Assembly: GCA_033063855.1 (NCBI GenBank)
Contig: CP093831.1
Coordinates: 434,001 to 498,000 of the forward strand
Direction of reading: 5' to 3'
DNA length: 64,000 bases
DNA from: Smittia aterrima
Taxonomy: Eukaryota; Arthropoda; Insecta; Diptera; Chironomidae
How positions within the stretch are numbered: the first letter of the stretch is position 1; the number at the start of each line of letters is the position of its first letter. A program made the position numbers and the translations under genes. Shown piece by piece: positions 59,827 to 64,000 of this stretch. The notes under the pieces are model-generated. The model did not search any database and was not told the DNA's origin. It worked only from the letters and a program-made list of their open reading frames with translations.

Positions 59827-62110
59827 CTTTCGTTGACTTTTTCGAACAAGCACTTAGCTATAAATGAAAATGAGAAAAACAGTCAATAAAAATCATTTTT
59901 CGATCGGAGAGTAAAATCATTAAAATTCGAGATGAAAATTTTTCTATTTCTGTGTGAGAAAATCGGAAACTTTCGAAGCAACCGGCGTTTCCATGCAACA
60001 CAGACAGAGAAACGACACACGCTTTGAACTTTTCATCATTAATTTCTCTTCTACTTGCTTCGAAAGCAAACTTTGTTGCGACAGTGTGCGCGAAACAAAA
60101 AGCCGGTTGTTCGTTCGCTATTGCAGTTGTCGGTTGACGCTTGATGAATTTAAATTGATTCACTTAAAGTTCTGCTGAAACCTCATCAGATTTCTAAGGA
60201 ATTCCTTAGATAATCAATCTATGATTCAGCATTGAGACTCGTAAATTTTTTAATGAATAAAACAAAGTTATGACGAAGGTTTTCTATCAAGTAAAGATCG
60301 TGTCGATTGTTTATTTATAGCCTAGCTGGTGAGTGATCTCACAAGTTAGAAACGCTAGAAGATCGATCGCAATCAGCTTCGTTATGGAAATACGCAATTA
60401 TTAAAGAGAAAATGTGGGAAATTTCCACACCCACAACGACCAAGCCCTTGATTGTGATAGAGGAAATAATTGGCGCCAGTGAAATTAAAACTATTCCAAT
60501 TGTAAAATGGATCGTCGTCCTAGCGTCTAATCACAGCACAAACTTATTCATGAATTGAGTACAAGGCAAAACTTAATTAAAGTGCCATGACTCATTCATG
60601 ACTGATAATTTGCATGTTTTCACTTGATCTCGTCATAGTAAGTCAGATGATGTGATATATTTTCTCAATTCATGGCATCTGAATCATCCAACACGTCACT
60701 CAATTAACTCATCAGTGCTTGGAATTTTCATGATTTCACAAATTCCGTTACGGAATGCATGAATGCATTCTCGCCGGTTGATCAGTAAAAATTGTAAATC
60801 AAAACCAGTCTCAACTCACACACTAGTTTTAACTTTGGTGGGTTTTGCTTTATGTAAATGGAGATCGACTATTGCTTCGTTATTTCTGTGGGTGGTTGTG
60901 CACAAAAACTCACAATTCACTTGAAATAGGTAACTCGGCGTTTGCTCTTTCCAAACTCGCGAAATATGTTTTACACTCAACTGTGAATTTGCTTCTAACG
61001 AACATTCTACGATCGAGTGAAGCTTTTTATATTTCTGCTTCTTGAAAACCTTAAGATTAAGAAACGGAGAAGCTTTTTGTGACTCATCGAGAAGATTAAT
61101 TAAGCTGATGATAGAGTCGAGCGGAACTCGTGAGTTTAATAAAGTTGAAACTTCGAGAAATCGTCACTGACCGACATGAATTGATGACGAGTAATTCTGC
61201 CACATACCCAAACCAATCTAACGGGGAAAACATTTCTTGGCGTGGCGTCAGAATTCTTCGTTCGGCTTTATTTTTTTGTTGGACAAAGTTTAGTGCTTTT
61301 TCATGTTGGAGGATGATGTGGGGGAAATCAATAAAGGGAGAGCTGGAATTTCCTTGTTTTCATCAAGGACAAGTAGTACAAAACATTTTATTAATGATAT
61401 GCATTGATTGAAATGAGTTTATACGGTTTGTCTTCTTCAATGCCTTTAATTGGTTTTTTTTTATTTTCATTACGATTATTGAAAATTATTATTTTCCGCT
61501 TTTTTGTGATTTCAATTAGGTTTAAGGGCTTGAGGGTTGAGGAAGGAATCGTTTATGTCTCTCGAATTAGTATCTCGTATTTAGCAAACTTCTGCGTAAA
61601 TCTACAAAGAAGCAATTTCAAGGCCAAACGTTTTTCGTGTTTGAAGAGCGAACCAAACATCAACAGAATTCTTTTGCTTAATAAATTTGCGTAACACGGA
61701 AGGGCAATTCGATTGCGAATGATCAAGAAGCATCTCGAAATTGCATAATTCCCTTACTCCAACTTCTTATTGTTTCAAGGCGTGTTTTCGCTCCCCCAAA
61801 GCGAAAAATCAACACCTAATTTATGATTCTTTCACTTTATTGACTTGATTGTTTTCTTCTTTATCGCAAGCCGATAACAGCTTTGATAAGCCAAGATTTA
61901 TTTTCCGAAAAGTTTACATCTTCTACTTACTTAAAAATAACTTTGATTTGAGGTGAACACTTGAAGAAACACTTTGAATGAAACTCACGAGCTATTCGTA
62001 CGAACTTCGAAGAGAAACTAAAATAAAACTCAGCGAGTTTTTTCTGTGCAACGTTTTCAGGTTCGATTAGTTGAGTTTGCCGGGCCACGTCATTAAATTC
62101 AAATCTTGAA
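59827..62110. other. Intergenic between divergent annexin and MRNIP-like genes
   Basis: A 2.3 kb stretch with promoters at its two ends. Open frames such as 60845-61045, 61130-61411 and 61404-61694 are hydrophobic or mixed, with no motif or splice context, and are not called. Nothing else recognised. Confidence 0.5.
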
Positions 62111-62609
62111 ATGCAAGAATTTCGAGTCCTAAAATGTTTTGAATGCGATAATTATCAAGTTGACATTGTCAAAAAAGCAAAGAAATGGACCTGCAAAGTT
62201 TGTAATTGTAGTCAGAATGTTAAATTGATTTACTTCACTTCGTTCGCTGGTAAATATTTTGAGAATATTTCTTTCATTACTTTTAATTTGGTCGCTTGTT
62301 TTAGCTAAAGAATGTCGCTTTAAAGCTCAAAATATGAATATGCAACGACACGAAGGAAATCAGCTAGTTTGCAATGAAGAAAGTCAACGAGAGCTTGAGG
62401 AACCGGCAACAAAATGTTTCATCAACAAGAATGAAGGAGCTGCTAATCAAGTTAAACCAGTTAAAAGAGAGATTTGTTTAGACGAATCTCCTCAAAATTC
62501 TTGCTCGAAATCGTCCTATGAACCGTCTCAAAAGAAGTCCAAGACTGAGGATACCGATGATTTCTTCCTGACGCAAAACGATATTGATTACTTGGACACT
62601 TTACGTTAA
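62111..62609 (+). CDS. MRN complex-interacting protein (MRNIP)-like zinc-finger protein
   Basis: Two exons: 62111-62249 and 62305-62609; 147 aa. The N terminus QEFRVLKCFECDNYQVDIVK, then KKWTCKVCNCSQ matches the start of MRNIP (a CxxC...CxxC zinc ribbon, Cys at about 9, 12, 28 and 31), followed by the conserved AKECRFKAQNMNMQR helix. MRNIP binds the MRE11-RAD50-NBS1 complex and supports DNA-damage signalling and fork protection in the nucleus. The C-terminal half is acidic, Ser/Lys-rich and disordered (SQKKSKTEDTDDFF), ending in a short motif LTQNDIDYLDTLR that may be a binding helix. Poly(A) signal AATAAA at 62713. Family assignment is from pattern memory. Confidence 0.76.
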
Positions 62610-62737
62610 AAACTCAAATTTATTCATCTTTAATTAAATGATATATTTTGTAAGTTCCATTGTAAATTCCAGTCACCAGCCAAGATCTAAAATACATAAA
62701 TAAGTTGAAAGCAATAAATTTCGAATGATTCTTAGTC

Positions 62738-64000
62738 TTACTCGTTTCGTGACAGCTTCGCTATGTTTCCAGATCCACTAAGCTTTCCCTCTATGACGAT
62801 TTCTCTTGCGTTATTGTTGGTCTTGAAAACCTCTAAAGATCCTCCTTCAATTGGACAGAAAATTCTTTCCATGCACTTTTCCAAAACTATCTTGTTCTTC
62901 AGAGGCAATGGTAGTTTTACTATTAGCTTTGGGTTCCTACTACTGCTGTCGTCTATATCGTGAAAACAGATTTCCCCTGATAAATCGCAAGAGACGATAT
63001 ACTGCCGTTTGTTACATTCGCAGAATTGCAGCGAGGAAATGGCGAATTGATGGGATTGAAGCTCTCGTACAATAGGATTATAAGCTTCATTCGCCGAACA
63101 TAGAAGCAAGCTGCCATCAAACAAACCGATAACGAAGTCGTCGTCAGCGTCAGGTATTGATACTATATTTGTTATCAAAGGGTCCTTTGAATTTCTCGGC
63201 TCGATTTGAATGATTTTATCGACAACTGTACTGTGTTTGCCTGTCACCTTGTATACGATAATTTTGCTGTCACTGTGACATGCTAGCAGACGATTTCCAC
63301 TAAAAATATTCAATTGTACAATGTTCGAAAAGTAAATTTTAGGAAAATCACCTCAAAAACGTCAAAGCAACTATAGAGTCCTCAGAAGTTTTCGAAAAAA
63401 TTTCAGTGATTCGAGATTCATCGTTTCCTGCTGGTGTGCTCTGATAATTCCAAATGAAAACATCTCCAACCGTTGATGCTCCCGCGAACATATCACGATT
63501 TTGGGGGTTTGTGGAAAGTAACTCGATTGATTCTTTTACAGGAATTGATTCTAGCTCGTTCCAGTACAGCTTTGCATCAGCTTTACTTCTGCGTGGTTCA
63601 AACAAAACGATGAATGCTATTGTCTGTTCATCGGATTTTGTCGAACACGAAAGAACTATAACAGGAAACTCTTGAGTTGACATTGAAAGCCAAGTCGCTG
63701 CGCCTTTGTTAAGATCAGCTTCTGAAAAATTCTTTAAGCTGCTGAATTGGTTCTTTAAGCTGATGTCTTGATATTCTTCTATTTTTAATTGTTTTTCGTG
63801 AGAATGTGAGTTGTTGCCACGAGCAGGCGTAGGGCCTTCGGTTAATTCTTTTTCAAGTGCCGGCATAATTTTCTTCAGCCAGGCCGCAAGCTTCTTATCA
63901 GTTTCCTCGTTTGAATTGCTAATTACAACCGGCGTGGCTTGAATCTACAATAACCCTCAAGTTAATTGATGTTAGAGTTGTGCTTGAAAACTTACAGCAA
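62738..64000 (-). CDS. WD40-repeat protein, possibly dynein-2 intermediate chain WDR34-like (5' truncated by window)
   Basis: Minus strand; the gene enters from beyond 64000. Exons seen: the tail of an exon at 64000-63996 before GTAAGT, then 63944-63352 and 63299-62738. The visible part (about 385 aa) opens with a short amphipathic helix (KKLAAWLKKIMPALEKEL) and continues with diverged WD-type blades: SIELLSTNPQNRDMFAGAST then GDVFIWNY; SIVALTFLRSGNRLLACHSD then KIIVYKV; QFAISSLQFCE then YIVSCDLSGEICFHDID. The order helix, then blades with AGG/AGA..GDV.IWN, resembles WDR34 (DYNC2I2), an intraflagellar transport dynein subunit, but the match is weak and another WD40 protein is possible. The start codon and N terminus are outside the window. 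Minus-strand AATAAA complement at 62619-62624. Confidence 0.7.

Noticed and set aside
60845..61694. Three plus-strand open frames between annexin and the MRNIP-like gene
   Set aside because: No homologous motif, no matching splice phases and composition like surrounding intergenic DNA.

Overview
The window is nuclear DNA of a small-genome dipteran insect, probably a nematoceran midge or relative. The evidence is AT-rich sequence, many 50-70 bp introns with GT..AG ends, and proteins typical of flies: legless with its three BCL9 homology domains, a Fer-type bHLH, a class XVIII myosin, an annexin B9-like gene and a CLIP-domain protease. No prokaryotic, viral or CRISPR features were seen. All gene models were built by hand from reading frame and splice phase; no database was searched.

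Left third (1-17 kb): Pol III subunit RPC5 (+), a tRNA-Ser(GCU), legless (-), then a rearranged block. That block holds two intact copies of one bHLH gene (most likely Fer2) arranged tail to tail as an inverted duplication, a membrane-anchored retinol-dehydrogenase-like SDR, and a third, inverted copy of the sequence that follows the bHLH genes. An unrecognised 192-aa basic protein (-) then stands head to head with the myosin gene.

Middle (17.5-52.3 kb): one very long class XVIII myosin gene (Mhcl, +). The full form reads as 2100 aa: basic N terminus, PDZ, motor, IQ, coiled coil. Three further large first coding exons lie inside its introns, each ending in a phase-0 donor that fits the next exon. 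They would give a motor form without PDZ, a neck-plus-coil form with no motor, and a coil-only form. Two unrelated genes are nested in its introns: an intronless MYCBPAP-family gene (+) and a CLIP serine protease (-) whose catalytic serine sits in a 10-nt microexon.

Right third (52-64 kb): a degenerate SDR (+) that has lost the Tyr-Lys catalytic pair, converging on an annexin (-) with three alternative terminal exons. After a 2.3 kb gap come a MRNIP-like zinc-finger protein (+) and the 3' part of a WD40 protein (-, running off the window), which converge with almost completely overlapping 3' UTRs.

Main points of interest: the homogenised inverted bHLH pair with a substituted helix 2 in one copy, the nested-promoter design of the myosin gene (including a 678-aa motor-less N terminus with SxIP motifs), the catalytic microexon, and the three annexin tails.
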